Source of the DNA: Oceanicaulis sp. HLUCCA04
GTDB taxonomy: Bacteria; Pseudomonadota; Alphaproteobacteria; Caulobacterales; Maricaulaceae
Direction of reading: 5' to 3'
Length of the DNA: 64,000 nt
NCBI GenBank assembly: GCA_001314625.1
Contig: LJSH01000001.1
Location: 62,001-126,000, forward strand
Every line of letters starts with the position of its first letter. Position 1 is the stretch's first letter. The position numbers and the translations under genes are program-made. The notes under the pieces are model-generated. The model searched no databases and was not told where the DNA came from. It worked only from the letters and a program-made list of their open reading frames with translations. This document shows positions 20,231 to 29,563 of this stretch, one piece after another.

Positions 20231-21450
20231 CGTGACAGCACCGTCACCAGCGTGACGGCCTCCTCGATACCCAGAAAGCCGCCCCCGTTCTCGCATACGC
20301 CTGCGCGCGCGCCCTCAACCTGCATATCGCCTGCCTCCCCCCGTAATTGCCGGCACATCTCTACAATCTGCACCACGCCTGTTGCCCCCACCGGATGACC
20401 CTTGGCGATCAGCCCGCCACCGGCATTGACCGGAATGCGTCCGCCCCGCCGGGTTGCCCCTGATGCGGTAAACGGCCCGCCCTCACCCCGGGCACACAGG
20501 CCCAGATTCTCGATCTGCAGCACTTCGGCAAAGCTGGTCGCGTCATGCACCTCGGCGATCTGCATGTCGGCAGGACCCAGCCCGGAAGCCTCCCACGCCA
20601 GATCCACCGCCCGCTTGCCGATATGATTGTCCCAGTCATCGATGGGGCGCTTGCGCGCCGTCGCCCACCCCGTTCCGGCCAGCTTCACGCTTCGCGCATT
20701 ACCTTTTGCGGCGCTGGCCGATTGCAGGATGAGCGCGGCAGCACCATCGCTGACCGGTGCGCACATGGCGCGTGTCAGCGGCCAGATCACCGGCTTGTCA
20801 GCCAGTACCTCGTCCATCGTGAAGGGGGTGCGGTATTGCGCGTGGTGGTTGGCCGCTGCGTGGGTATGGTTCTTGGCCGCCGCCATGGCCAGATGTTCGC
20901 GCGTTGTGCCGAACGTTTCCATGTGCGCGCGGGCGATCCCGGCATAGATGTCCATGAAGAAGCTGCGCGGGGATTCTCCGGCTCCGGCAGGGATCAGGTC
21001 TGCGCCAAGCGCGGCCATCGCACCCGCGGTTTCCTCAATGCATTCGATATCGGTGCCGCCCCGGAAGGCGGCCATGACCTGATCCATGCGGTCGGGAAAG
21101 ACCATTTTCTCGGCCCCGACGACGAGCACGGTTTCTGCTTCACCGGCCCGGATCATCGACGCGCCAAGCGCGACGGCAGACGATCCTGACGCGCAAGCAT
21201 TTTCCACATTGACGATTTTGATGCCCTCAATTCCCAGCGGGCTGAGCGCGATCTCGCCGCGCACGGCATTTTGTCCTTCCAACATGGGCTGGCGTGTATT
21301 GGAGAAGAGCGCGGCGTCTATCCGCTCCGCGCTGATGCCCGCATCGGCCAGAGCAGCGCTCACCGCCTCGCGCGTCAGATCCTTGACCGAACGCGCCGGG
21401 TGCTTGCCCAGCGCTGTCATGCCGGTGCCGGTAATGAAAACGGGATCCAT
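20227..21450 (-). CDS. thiolase family protein (acetyl-CoA acetyltransferase-like)
   Basis: VENACASGSSAVALGASMI (active Cys), NAGGGLIAKGHPVGATGVVQIVE. Confidence 0.9.
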   Translation of the reverse strand: MDPVFITGTGMTALGKHPARSVKDLTREAVSAALADAGISAERIDAALFSNTRQPMLEGQNAVRGEIALSPLGIEGIKIVNVENACASGSSAVALGASMIRAGEAETVLVVGAEKMVFPDRMDQVMAAFRGGTDIECIEETAGAMAALGADLIPAGAGESPRSFFMDIYAGIARAHMETFGTTREHLAMAAAKNHTHAAANHHAQYRTPFTMDEVLADKPVIWPLTRAMCAPVSDGAAALILQSASAAKGNARSVKLAGTGWATARKRPIDDWDNHIGKRAVDLAWEASGLGPADMQIAEVHDATSFAEVLQIENLGLCARGEGGPFTASGATRRGGRIPVNAGGGLIAKGHPVGATGVVQIVEMCRQLRGEAGDMQVEGARAGVCENGGGFLGIEEAVTLVTVLSR

Positions 21451-21587
21451 AAATATACGCGCCTGATAATGGGGCAGGGCTGGTTGCCCTGTAACTTCGA
21501 TAAAGATACTTTCTAATTCGACGATACCGGCACGCGCCGGTTATGCAATCATCTTGGCACAGGAAATTCTGCCCCGGAGGATATTTG

Positions 21588-23273
21588 ATGAGCGTTGCAG
21601 CACGGCTTTACGAGTCTCACCGCGAAACACTTCAGACTGCATTGAAGGCCGTAAGGGTGCGCGATCACTGGAGTCCGTTCCGCGAATCACCGAGTACGAA
21701 ACTGCATGGCGAGGACGCGCCGCGCGACGGCAAGGCGCGGTTTCAGGCCCAGCTTGGCAAGCCGTTCGACCTCGATCAGCCCGGAACCATCGGCACGCTG
21801 GGCGCGGAAGTATCGCCCTATACGCGCCAGCCGCTGGGAATCACCTATCCCAAATCGGACCCGGCGGCGCTGTTTGCCGCCTCGCGCAAGGCGATGAGCG
21901 GCTGGATGAAGGCCAGCGCTGCCGAACGCGCCGGTGTCATCACCGAAATGCTGTTTGCGATGGAGAAAAACGCGTTCGAAAACGCGCACGCCACCATGCA
22001 CACGGCGGGGCAGGGCTATGTGATGGCGTTCTCCGGCTCCGGCGCAAACGCGCTCGACCGGGGTCTGGAGGCGCTGGTCTACGCCATGAAGGCGATGGAC
22101 GATGTGCCCGACACGGCCAGCTGGACCAAGCGCTTCCTGGAGCCTGAACCGGTCCGGCTGAACAAGCGCTATGTGCGCGTGCCGCTGGGCCCCGCCGTGG
22201 TGATCTGCTGCGCGACCTTCCCCTTGTGGAATGCCTATCCGGCGATGACGGCCAATCTGATGACCGGCAATCCGGTGATCGTGAAGCCGCACCCGACAGG
22301 CGTGCTGCCGGTGGCCATGGCGGTGCGCACCTGCCGCGAGGTGCTCGAGAAGGCGGGCTTTGACCCCAATCTGGTGCTGCTGGCAGCCGATGAGCCTGAT
22401 GACCAGATCACGATCAGACTGCTCGAACAGCCTGATTGCCGCATTGTCGATTACACAGGTTCGCAGCGCTTCGGCACCTGGATCGAGAACAACTGCCCCG
22501 GACGGCTGGTCTTTACCGAGACAGCGGGCTGCAACTCGGTGGTCATTCATTCGGCCAACGATTTTGGCCGCGTCGCCCACACGGTCGCGCGCGCCATGGT
22601 CACCTTCTCCGCGCAGATGTGCACCGCGCCGCAAAACGTGTTCATTCCGCGCTCCGGCGTTCAGACCCCTGACGGCGTGATCAGCTATGATGCAGCCGTG
22701 GAGACGCTTGTTTCCGCGCTGGACACGATCGCCGGCGACAACAAGCTGGGTCCGGCCATCGTGGCTGCGGTTCAGGCTGATGCGACGATCGGCAATGTGG
22801 AAGCCATGACCCGCAAGGGCGAAGCGGAAGGCACGATACTGCGCCGCTCCGGCCCGGTGGCGAACGCCGACTACCCGGACGCGCGCACGGCCAGCCCGGT
22901 TCTGATCGAGTGTGATCCGGCCAATGAGGATTTCTATGGCGAGGAGCGCTTCGGCCCGGTCAGCTTCGTGGTGCCGGTCGACAGCGCGGAGGATGGCGTG
23001 CGTCTGGCCACCTCGCAGGCCCGCACGCGCGGTGCCATCGCCTCCTATCTCTATTCCACCGATGAAAGCTTCATCGACGCCGCCGAGCCCGACTATCTGG
23101 CCGCCGGGGCTTCGGTGAGTATCAATATAGACCGGGGCATGCCGATGAACTTCATGGGCGCCTACACCGATTTCCACGTCACCGGGCTCAATCCGGCGGG
23201 CAATGCCAGCCTGACAGACCTCGCCTTTGTCGCGCCGCGCTTCCGGGTGGTGCAGATGCGCAGACCCGCCTGA
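21588..23273 (+). CDS. paaN: PaaN-like aldehyde dehydrogenase (phenylacetate-degradation type)
   Basis: ARLYESHRETLQTALKAVRVRDHWSPFRESPSTKLHG...GAEVSPYTRQPLGITYPKSD; ALDH core FTETAGCNSVVIHSANDF, SAQMCTAPQNVF. Confidence 0.75.
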   Translation: MSVAARLYESHRETLQTALKAVRVRDHWSPFRESPSTKLHGEDAPRDGKARFQAQLGKPFDLDQPGTIGTLGAEVSPYTRQPLGITYPKSDPAALFAASRKAMSGWMKASAAERAGVITEMLFAMEKNAFENAHATMHTAGQGYVMAFSGSGANALDRGLEALVYAMKAMDDVPDTASWTKRFLEPEPVRLNKRYVRVPLGPAVVICCATFPLWNAYPAMTANLMTGNPVIVKPHPTGVLPVAMAVRTCREVLEKAGFDPNLVLLAADEPDDQITIRLLEQPDCRIVDYTGSQRFGTWIENNCPGRLVFTETAGCNSVVIHSANDFGRVAHTVARAMVTFSAQMCTAPQNVFIPRSGVQTPDGVISYDAAVETLVSALDTIAGDNKLGPAIVAAVQADATIGNVEAMTRKGEAEGTILRRSGPVANADYPDARTASPVLIECDPANEDFYGEERFGPVSFVVPVDSAEDGVRLATSQARTRGAIASYLYSTDESFIDAAEPDYLAAGASVSINIDRGMPMNFMGAYTDFHVTGLNPAGNASLTDLAFVAPRFRVVQMRRPA

Positions 23274-23431
23274 CGCGGTTTTTGCGCCACACTCCGGATC
23301 TTGATGAAAGTTTCTTAAAGAAAGTGACCTTGAGTTAGTTCGTTTAATGAAGTTATGGTGTGTGTGATACGGTGATGCAGGCGATTCCGCCTGTCTTACC
23401 GTAATCCAACGAGATTACAGGGGAGGTTCAA

Positions 23432-25636
23432 GTGAACAGATCAAAAGCGTTGCTGCGTCTGTCGGTTGGTGCGATGGCACTGACTGGCGCGCTAGCCACG
23501 GCGGGTACCGCGATCGCGCAATCTGCCGAAATCATCACCGTGACGTCACAGCGCCGCGAGCAGTCCGTGCAGGACGTGCCGGTCGCCGTGACGGCGTTCA
23601 GCGCCGCCGATTTGCGCGATTCCTCGATTGATGGCGTTGAAGGTATTGCCGAGCGCACGCCGGGCTTCACCATGACCCGGTTCAATATCGGCGAGCCGCA
23701 GCTCTATATTCGCGGCATCGGCTCCACGTCGGATTCCGCTGCCGGTGATCCGTCGGTCGCGGTGTCGATTGACGAGGTCTATATCGGCCGCGCCGGGGGC
23801 GGCGCGCTCAGCTTCTTCGATATCGAGCGCGTGGAAGTGCTGCGCGGGCCGCAAGGCACGCTCTATGGCCGTAACGCCGCTGGCGGCGCGGTCAATATCA
23901 TCACGGCCCGCCCGGACATGACCCAGTCCTTTGGCGAGTTCACCTTCGGCTATGGCGATTACAACGACCAGCATGTCAGCGCCGTGCTGAACGGGCCGAT
24001 GGGCGAGAATGCTGCCGGACGCGTGGCTTTCCTCTACCAGTCCAATGACGGCTATTCGACGAGCGTTCCCTCAGGCGACGATCTTGGCGGGTCGAGCACC
24101 TGGGGCGTGCGCGGCGCGATAAGCTGGGATGCGGGTAATTGGAGCTTCCTGGCGCAGGCCGACTACGCCTCGGACGAGACCGATGGACAGGCGCGCGTTC
24201 CGGTAGTCGGGCCGAACACCAACCCGGCCTTTATCGGCCTGATCGGCGCGATCCGCACCGGGCTCGACGAGCGTCAGAGCTTCTCTGATCCCGACACTTT
24301 CCAGGAGCGCGACAGCTGGGGCGTGCTTTTCCGGGCCGATACCACGATTGGCGATATGGATTTCACCTCGCTGACCTCCTATCGCGGCCTTGAATTCTCA
24401 TGGTTTGACGATCTGGGCGGCCTGCCGACCCCGCCTTACGTCTTGCGCGTGGAAGACATCAACCAGGATGAAGCCTGGCAGTTCACCCAGGAATTCCGCC
24501 TGTCGCGTACGCTTGATAATGGCGCTTTCTGGGTCGCTGGCCTCTATCTCTTCAATGAGGAAGTGGACCGCAACGAGCAGTTCATCGTCGATGCGCGCGC
24601 ACCGCTTCCCCCGATTGCTTCGGGCGATGTGACCTTCTTCCAGGAAGCCACCAACCAGTCGGCCGCGCTGTTTGCCCAGCTTACCTTGCCGCTGGCTGAC
24701 ACGTTGAACCTGACGGTCGGAGGTCGCCTGACCTACGATTCCAAGGATATTTTCGCACGCGGCGTCGACAATGCGACCCCGGGCGGACCTTTCCCCGGCA
24801 TCCCGCTTGGTCCGCCTCCGGGCGTAGCCTACCCGGCTGGAGCGTCGGGCAGCGAGAGCTGGACCGAGCCGACCTGGCGTCTGGCGCTGGACTGGCAGGC
24901 TGCGGACAATGTGATGCTCTATGCGTCCTATGACCGGGGTTACAAGTCCGGCCTCTATCCCAGCCAGGCGCAAAGCGCGGTGCAGGCGACCACGGCGCTG
25001 GAGCCGGAAATCCTCGACAATTTCGAGGTGGGCATGAAATCGACCTTTGCCGATGGCCGGGGCATTTTCAATCTGGCGGCATTCTATACCGATTATCAGA
25101 GCCTGCAGGTCTATGAGCTGCTGGGTCTGGCGCTGTCGACATCCAATGCCGACGCAGAAATCCGCGGCGCTGAGGCCGAGCTGGTCTTCCAGCTTACCGA
25201 GAATTTCGAAATCGGTGGCTCCTATGCTTATCTCGATGCGCAATACACCACTGATGCGGTCTCCAATCTCGGCGTGCTGCCCTATAATGGCAACCAGCTG
25301 ACCCGCTCGCCGGAGCAGCAATACAATATCTACGCGGCCGTGGAGATGCCGATTGCCTCTGGCACGGCGCGTGCGCGCGTCGATTACAACTGGACGGGAG
25401 ACTATTATTTCGACCCGTCCAACGCGCCTGAAACGCTGGTGGAGTCCTACGGCACGGTCGATGCACGGCTGAGCTGGGGACCCGATGATGCCAACTGGGA
25501 CATCTCGCTGTGGGGCCGCAACCTCACCGACGAGCTCTATCCCAGCCATATCATCAAGAACCTCGATATCGGGTTCACGGTGTTCGCGCCTCCACGCACA
25601 TTCGGCGCACAATTCCGGATGCGTCTGGGCGGATAG
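23432..25636 (+). CDS. TonB-dependent receptor
   Basis: Signal peptide, plug (VTSQRREQSVQDVPVAVTAFSAADL), RVEVLRGPQGTLYGRNAAGGAVNIIT, C-terminal beta-barrel ending FGAQFRMRLGG; GTG start. Confidence 0.95.
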   Translation: MNRSKALLRLSVGAMALTGALATAGTAIAQSAEIITVTSQRREQSVQDVPVAVTAFSAADLRDSSIDGVEGIAERTPGFTMTRFNIGEPQLYIRGIGSTSDSAAGDPSVAVSIDEVYIGRAGGGALSFFDIERVEVLRGPQGTLYGRNAAGGAVNIITARPDMTQSFGEFTFGYGDYNDQHVSAVLNGPMGENAAGRVAFLYQSNDGYSTSVPSGDDLGGSSTWGVRGAISWDAGNWSFLAQADYASDETDGQARVPVVGPNTNPAFIGLIGAIRTGLDERQSFSDPDTFQERDSWGVLFRADTTIGDMDFTSLTSYRGLEFSWFDDLGGLPTPPYVLRVEDINQDEAWQFTQEFRLSRTLDNGAFWVAGLYLFNEEVDRNEQFIVDARAPLPPIASGDVTFFQEATNQSAALFAQLTLPLADTLNLTVGGRLTYDSKDIFARGVDNATPGGPFPGIPLGPPPGVAYPAGASGSESWTEPTWRLALDWQAADNVMLYASYDRGYKSGLYPSQAQSAVQATTALEPEILDNFEVGMKSTFADGRGIFNLAAFYTDYQSLQVYELLGLALSTSNADAEIRGAEAELVFQLTENFEIGGSYAYLDAQYTTDAVSNLGVLPYNGNQLTRSPEQQYNIYAAVEMPIASGTARARVDYNWTGDYYFDPSNAPETLVESYGTVDARLSWGPDDANWDISLWGRNLTDELYPSHIIKNLDIGFTVFAPPRTFGAQFRMRLGG

Positions 25637-25661
25637 CCTCTTGGGGAGGACGCTGACGGAG

Positions 25662-25694
25662 AAGGGCGGTGCCGGCTGGCGCCGCCCTTTTTTG
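25662..25694 (+). terminator. rho-independent terminator after TonB receptor
   Basis: AAGGGCGGTGCC-ggct-GGCGCCGCCCTT hairpin (one G-T) followed by TTTT. Confidence 0.8.
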
Positions 25695-25746
25695 TGTGGG
25701 TCTTTCTGCGTCTGGACAGATGAACTTTGGCTGTGGTGTTTCAACC

Positions 25747-25850
25747 GGGGTCCCCGCCCCCGAGCGGGGACCCAGAGCGAGTGCAGAAATGAAAGTCGCA
25801 GCGCGCTCCAGCGATGGCAGTGCTGGGCCCCCGATCAAGCCGGGGGCCCC
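25747..25850. repeat. intergenic palindromic (REP-like) element, two hairpins
   Basis: GGGTCCCCG-cccccgag-CGGGGACCC and GGGCCCCCG-atcaagc-CGGGGGCCC between convergent genes. Confidence 0.6.
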
Positions 25851-25894
25851 GGTGTGAGGGCAGTGCCATGGCGAAGCCTGTCTATATTGCCGCC

Positions 25895-26863
25895 CTACCG
25901 AACCGCGCTGACAGCAGCGCGTTCGCTGGCCGACAGGGCCGGGACGGGCCGTACGCCGCGCGGATCGATTTCCTCACCCGTCAAGGCATTGCGCAACACC
26001 GGCAGCACTGTCTGCCCCGTGGTTTGCGAGACCAGCTCGACGGGCAGCTTGCCGGGCTCGCACAGCCAGCGCGCGCCCCAGGCGAAGAAAGCCAGCACGG
26101 TGGGGTAAAGCGCAAGCCCGCGCGGCGTCAGCACGTATTCAAAGCGCTCGGGGCGCATCTGATAGCGCTTGCGCGCCAGAATGCCGTGCTCGACAAGGCC
26201 CTCCAGCCGGTCGGCCAGCACGCTGGTGGAAATGTCGAGCGTCTTGATGAAATCATCATAGCGCCGGACGCGGTAGAAGCAGGCCGCCAGCACCAGATTG
26301 GTCCAGTAATCGCCAAACAGCTCAATGCCCAGCTCGATGGGTTTGCCGCTGGCGCGCATGGCCGGCTGCACCCGGCGGCGGCGCATTTCCTTCAGCGCGG
26401 GGGCACGTCCGGGGACGGGGCCGGGACGGGGCAGCACGTCGCCGGGCAGGATCGGCCTGCCGGGGTCTTCGCCCGCCATGATAGGCTCGACAGGGCCTGA
26501 CCCGTCGCGGGCATTCAGCCGGATGGCGCGGGCCGCATCAGCGCGCGGCGACCAGTCCTGTTCCCACAGGATCAGCATGATGGCCACGCCATAGAGATCG
26601 CGCCCCATCGCCGTTAGCACGTATTCAAACCGCTCCGGCCGCTGCTGGTAGGGCCGCCGCCGGAGCAGGCCCGCATCGGTCAGGGTTTTCAGCCGCCGCG
26701 CCAGCACGGACCGGGCAATGGCGAGCCGGTCCAGCCAGTCATCAAACCGGCGTGCGCCCCGGAATGCCTCGCGCAGGATCAGCATGGTCCACGCCTCGCC
26801 CACCACATCCATGGCGTGGGAGACCGGATTGTTCTGAATCATCTGCTTGAGCGTGGAATCCAT
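25895..26863 (-). CDS. tandem HxlR-type winged-helix transcriptional regulator (two HTH HxlR domains in one polypeptide)
   Basis: First copy NPVSHAMDVVGEAWTMLILREAFRGARRFDDWLDRLAIARSVLARRLKTLTDAGLLRRRPYQQRPERFEYVLT; second copy GIELFGDYWTNLVLAACFYRVRRYDDFIKTLDISTSVLADRLEGLVEHGILARKRYQMRPERFEYVLTPRG. Confidence 0.9.
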   Translation of the reverse strand: MDSTLKQMIQNNPVSHAMDVVGEAWTMLILREAFRGARRFDDWLDRLAIARSVLARRLKTLTDAGLLRRRPYQQRPERFEYVLTAMGRDLYGVAIMLILWEQDWSPRADAARAIRLNARDGSGPVEPIMAGEDPGRPILPGDVLPRPGPVPGRAPALKEMRRRRVQPAMRASGKPIELGIELFGDYWTNLVLAACFYRVRRYDDFIKTLDISTSVLADRLEGLVEHGILARKRYQMRPERFEYVLTPRGLALYPTVLAFFAWGARWLCEPGKLPVELVSQTTGQTVLPVLRNALTGEEIDPRGVRPVPALSASERAAVSAVR

Positions 26864-26988
26864 ATGCCCACTAGAGCCGAAGGATTTGTATTACGCAAAC
26901 ACCCGTGCGGGGTTGAGGCGGCGGGCAAAACCGGCTAGAGTTAGTTTCGCTAACAAAGTGACCTCGGCGGCTGCCGGGGCCACGCCAG

Positions 26989-27984
26989 TTGAAAGGCCGC
27001 CGCTTGAGCCGTTTGCCCGACACAATCGCCCGTAATCTGCGCCTGCCGCTGGTGGCCGCGCCGATGTTTCTGGTGTCAGGGCCGGACATGGTGCTGGCAT
27101 CGTGCAGGTCCGGTGTGATCGGCTCGTTTCCCGGTCCCAACTGCCGCACCATCGAAGATGTCGAAGCGTGGATGAAGACCATCAGCGAGGCACTCACCGA
27201 TGAGGACGCGCCCTGGGCCTATAACATGGTGTGCCATTCCTCCTATCCGCGCTTTGATGCCGAGCTGGAGCTGGTGAAGAAATATCAGCCGCCGATTGTC
27301 ATTACCGCTCTGGGCGGGCCGCATCGCGTGGTGGAGGCCGTTCACCAGTATGGCGGTCTTGTCTTTGCCGATGTGAACTCGGTGGAGTTTGCGCGCAAGG
27401 CCGCGCTGACCGGCGTTGACGGTCTGGTGCTGGTGTGTGCCGGCGCGGGCGGGCACACGGGGCAGATCGCCAATGTCGCCTTCATTGAAGCGGTGCGCGG
27501 CTTTTTTGACGGCATCATTGCCGTCGCGGGCGGTATCTCGACCGGGCGCGGCATCCGCGCTGCGCAGGCAATGGGCGCGGATCTGGCCTATATGGGCACC
27601 GCCTTCATCCCGGCAGAGGAAAGCCTGGCCCACGCCGATTACAAGGACATGGTCGTGCGCTCTGGCGCATCGGACATTGTCGTCTCGGCCTCGGTTACCG
27701 GCGTGCCGGCAAGCTGGCTGAAGGAAAGCCTGAAACGCTCCGGGCTGGACCCGGAAAACCTGCCCGAAAAGGGCAAGGTGCAGTTTGAAGACCCGTCCAA
27801 AATCCTCAAAGGCTGGAAAGATGTCTGGTCAGCGGGACAAGGGGTCGGGTCGGTCAATGCGGTCGAGCCGCTGGGCGCCATCGTGGCCCGGCTCGCGCGC
27901 GAATATGGTTTGCACGAACAAGGGCCGGTTGCGGCCGGTCTCGGTATGGAAAGGAGTGCGCATAATGAACGCCCCGGTGCATGA
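26989..27984 (+). CDS. nitronate monooxygenase (NMO/2-nitropropane dioxygenase family)
   Basis: LPLVAAPMFLVSGPDMVLASCRSGVIGSFP, AGAGGHTGQIANVAFIEAV, AGGISTGRGIRAAQAMGADLAYMGTAFI; TTG start assumed. Confidence 0.9.
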   Translation: MKGRRLSRLPDTIARNLRLPLVAAPMFLVSGPDMVLASCRSGVIGSFPGPNCRTIEDVEAWMKTISEALTDEDAPWAYNMVCHSSYPRFDAELELVKKYQPPIVITALGGPHRVVEAVHQYGGLVFADVNSVEFARKAALTGVDGLVLVCAGAGGHTGQIANVAFIEAVRGFFDGIIAVAGGISTGRGIRAAQAMGADLAYMGTAFIPAEESLAHADYKDMVVRSGASDIVVSASVTGVPASWLKESLKRSGLDPENLPEKGKVQFEDPSKILKGWKDVWSAGQGVGSVNAVEPLGAIVARLAREYGLHEQGPVAAGLGMERSAHNERPGA

Positions 27985-29452
27985 TCCCAACGGCCGCATG
28001 GAGCGCGATGCGCCCTCATGGCTTGCCGATATCGACAATGCCTATCTGCGTGGCCTTTACGCGCCGGTAGCCCACGAGACGACGGCTGATGCGCTGAAAG
28101 TCATCGGCGAGATCCCGGCCGATCTGTGCGGCGCCTATATGCGCAACGGACCCAATCAGGTCTATGAGCCCAAATCCAAGCATCACTGGTTTGACGGTGA
28201 CGGCATGGTCCACACAATCGCCTTCAAGGACGGCAAGGCGAGCTATCGCTCGCGTTTTGTCCAGACCGCGCACTTCAAGGCCAATGCCGCCAGAGGCCAG
28301 GAGCAATGGCCGGGCTATATGGGCCATCCCGATCCGAACGCGCCTGCCGGCGCGGGCTCTGATGGCTGGCTGAAGGATTCAGGCAATACCGACCTGATCC
28401 TGCATAATGGCGAGGTGCTGGCGCTGTGGTATCAGGCCGGTGTGCCGGTGCGTCTTGATCCGGCGACGGGCGAGACGCTGGGCGAGCAGACCTGGGGCGG
28501 CGCACTGACCCGTCAGGTATCAGCCCACGCCAAGACCGACCCGGTCACCGGCGAGCTGTTCTTCTTCGACTACAACACCAAGCCGCCTTTCATGACCTAT
28601 CACGTGGTCTCGCGCGACGGTCAGATGATCCGCAATGTGCCGATTGATGTGCCGGGCCCGCGCCTGCCGCACGATATGGCGATGACGGAGAACTACGCGA
28701 TCCTGCACGATCTGCCGCTGTTCTGGGATCCCGAACTGTTGCCGCGCGGCATCCACAAGGTCACCTTCTATCCCGACATGCCCTCGCGCTTCGGCGTGAT
28801 CCCGAAATATGGCAAGGAGGGTGATGTGCGCTGGTTCGAGGCCGAGCCTTGCTACATCTACCATGTCACCAATTCCTGGGAAGAAGGCGACTGGATCGTC
28901 ATGGAGGGCTGCCGGGTGACCGAGCCATGCCCGGAATCCAAACCCGGACAGGGCATGTATTCGCGCATGATGGCCTTCCTGCTGCTCAAAGCGCGCTTCC
29001 ACCGCTGGAAGTTCAACCTGAAAACCGGCGAGACGCGCGAGGAATGGCTGGACGACCGCAATGCAGAGTTTCCGACTGTCAACATGGATATAGCCGGGCG
29101 CCCGTCGCGCTATTCCTACCATGTCTCCATCCCGACCAACCGCGAGACGATGGTCTTTGACGGGCTGATCAAGTTCGACACCAGGACCGGTTCATCCCAG
29201 AGCCTGAAATTCAAGGATGGCTGGTACGGATCGGAAAGCCCGTTCGCGCCGCGCCTGAATTCCAACGGCGACGAGGATGACGGCTATCTCATCACCTTCA
29301 TCACGAATGAGGTGGACGGCCAGTCAGAGTGCCATATCATCGACGCGAAGGATATCGCAGCCGGGCCTGTGGCCCGCGTGATCCTGCCGTCACGCGTGCC
29401 TGCCGGTTTCCACTCCACCTGGGTGCCGGGCGCGGAAATGGGCTGGGCCTGA
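27965..29452 (+). CDS. carotenoid oxygenase family protein
   Basis: GAYMRNGPNQVYEPKSKHHWFDGDGMVHTIAFKDGKASYRSRFVQT; Fe-ligand His context (SAHAKTDPVTGELFFFDY, LPHDMAMTENYAILHDLPL, C-terminal GFHSTWVPG). Confidence 0.92.
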   Translation: MNAPVHDPNGRMERDAPSWLADIDNAYLRGLYAPVAHETTADALKVIGEIPADLCGAYMRNGPNQVYEPKSKHHWFDGDGMVHTIAFKDGKASYRSRFVQTAHFKANAARGQEQWPGYMGHPDPNAPAGAGSDGWLKDSGNTDLILHNGEVLALWYQAGVPVRLDPATGETLGEQTWGGALTRQVSAHAKTDPVTGELFFFDYNTKPPFMTYHVVSRDGQMIRNVPIDVPGPRLPHDMAMTENYAILHDLPLFWDPELLPRGIHKVTFYPDMPSRFGVIPKYGKEGDVRWFEAEPCYIYHVTNSWEEGDWIVMEGCRVTEPCPESKPGQGMYSRMMAFLLLKARFHRWKFNLKTGETREEWLDDRNAEFPTVNMDIAGRPSRYSYHVSIPTNRETMVFDGLIKFDTRTGSSQSLKFKDGWYGSESPFAPRLNSNGDEDDGYLITFITNEVDGQSECHIIDAKDIAAGPVARVILPSRVPAGFHSTWVPGAEMGWA

Positions 29453-29563
29453 CAGGGTCTTGCCTCTGGAAATCGATGCCCTGCCGGAACGTGCCCGCTA
29501 TAACGAGGCACGGCGGCGGGGTATGACAGACTGAAAAAAACCCGCCAAGGGGAGGCAGACCAT

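Noticed and set aside
21687-23177. 496-aa minus-strand ORF opposite paaN
   Set aside because: Shadow ORF antisense to a gene with clear ALDH motifs; His/Arg/Gly-rich composition typical of high-GC antisense frames.
24398-25744. 448-aa minus-strand ORF opposite TonB receptor
   Set aside because: Antisense shadow of a well-supported TonB-dependent receptor; no recognisable domain.
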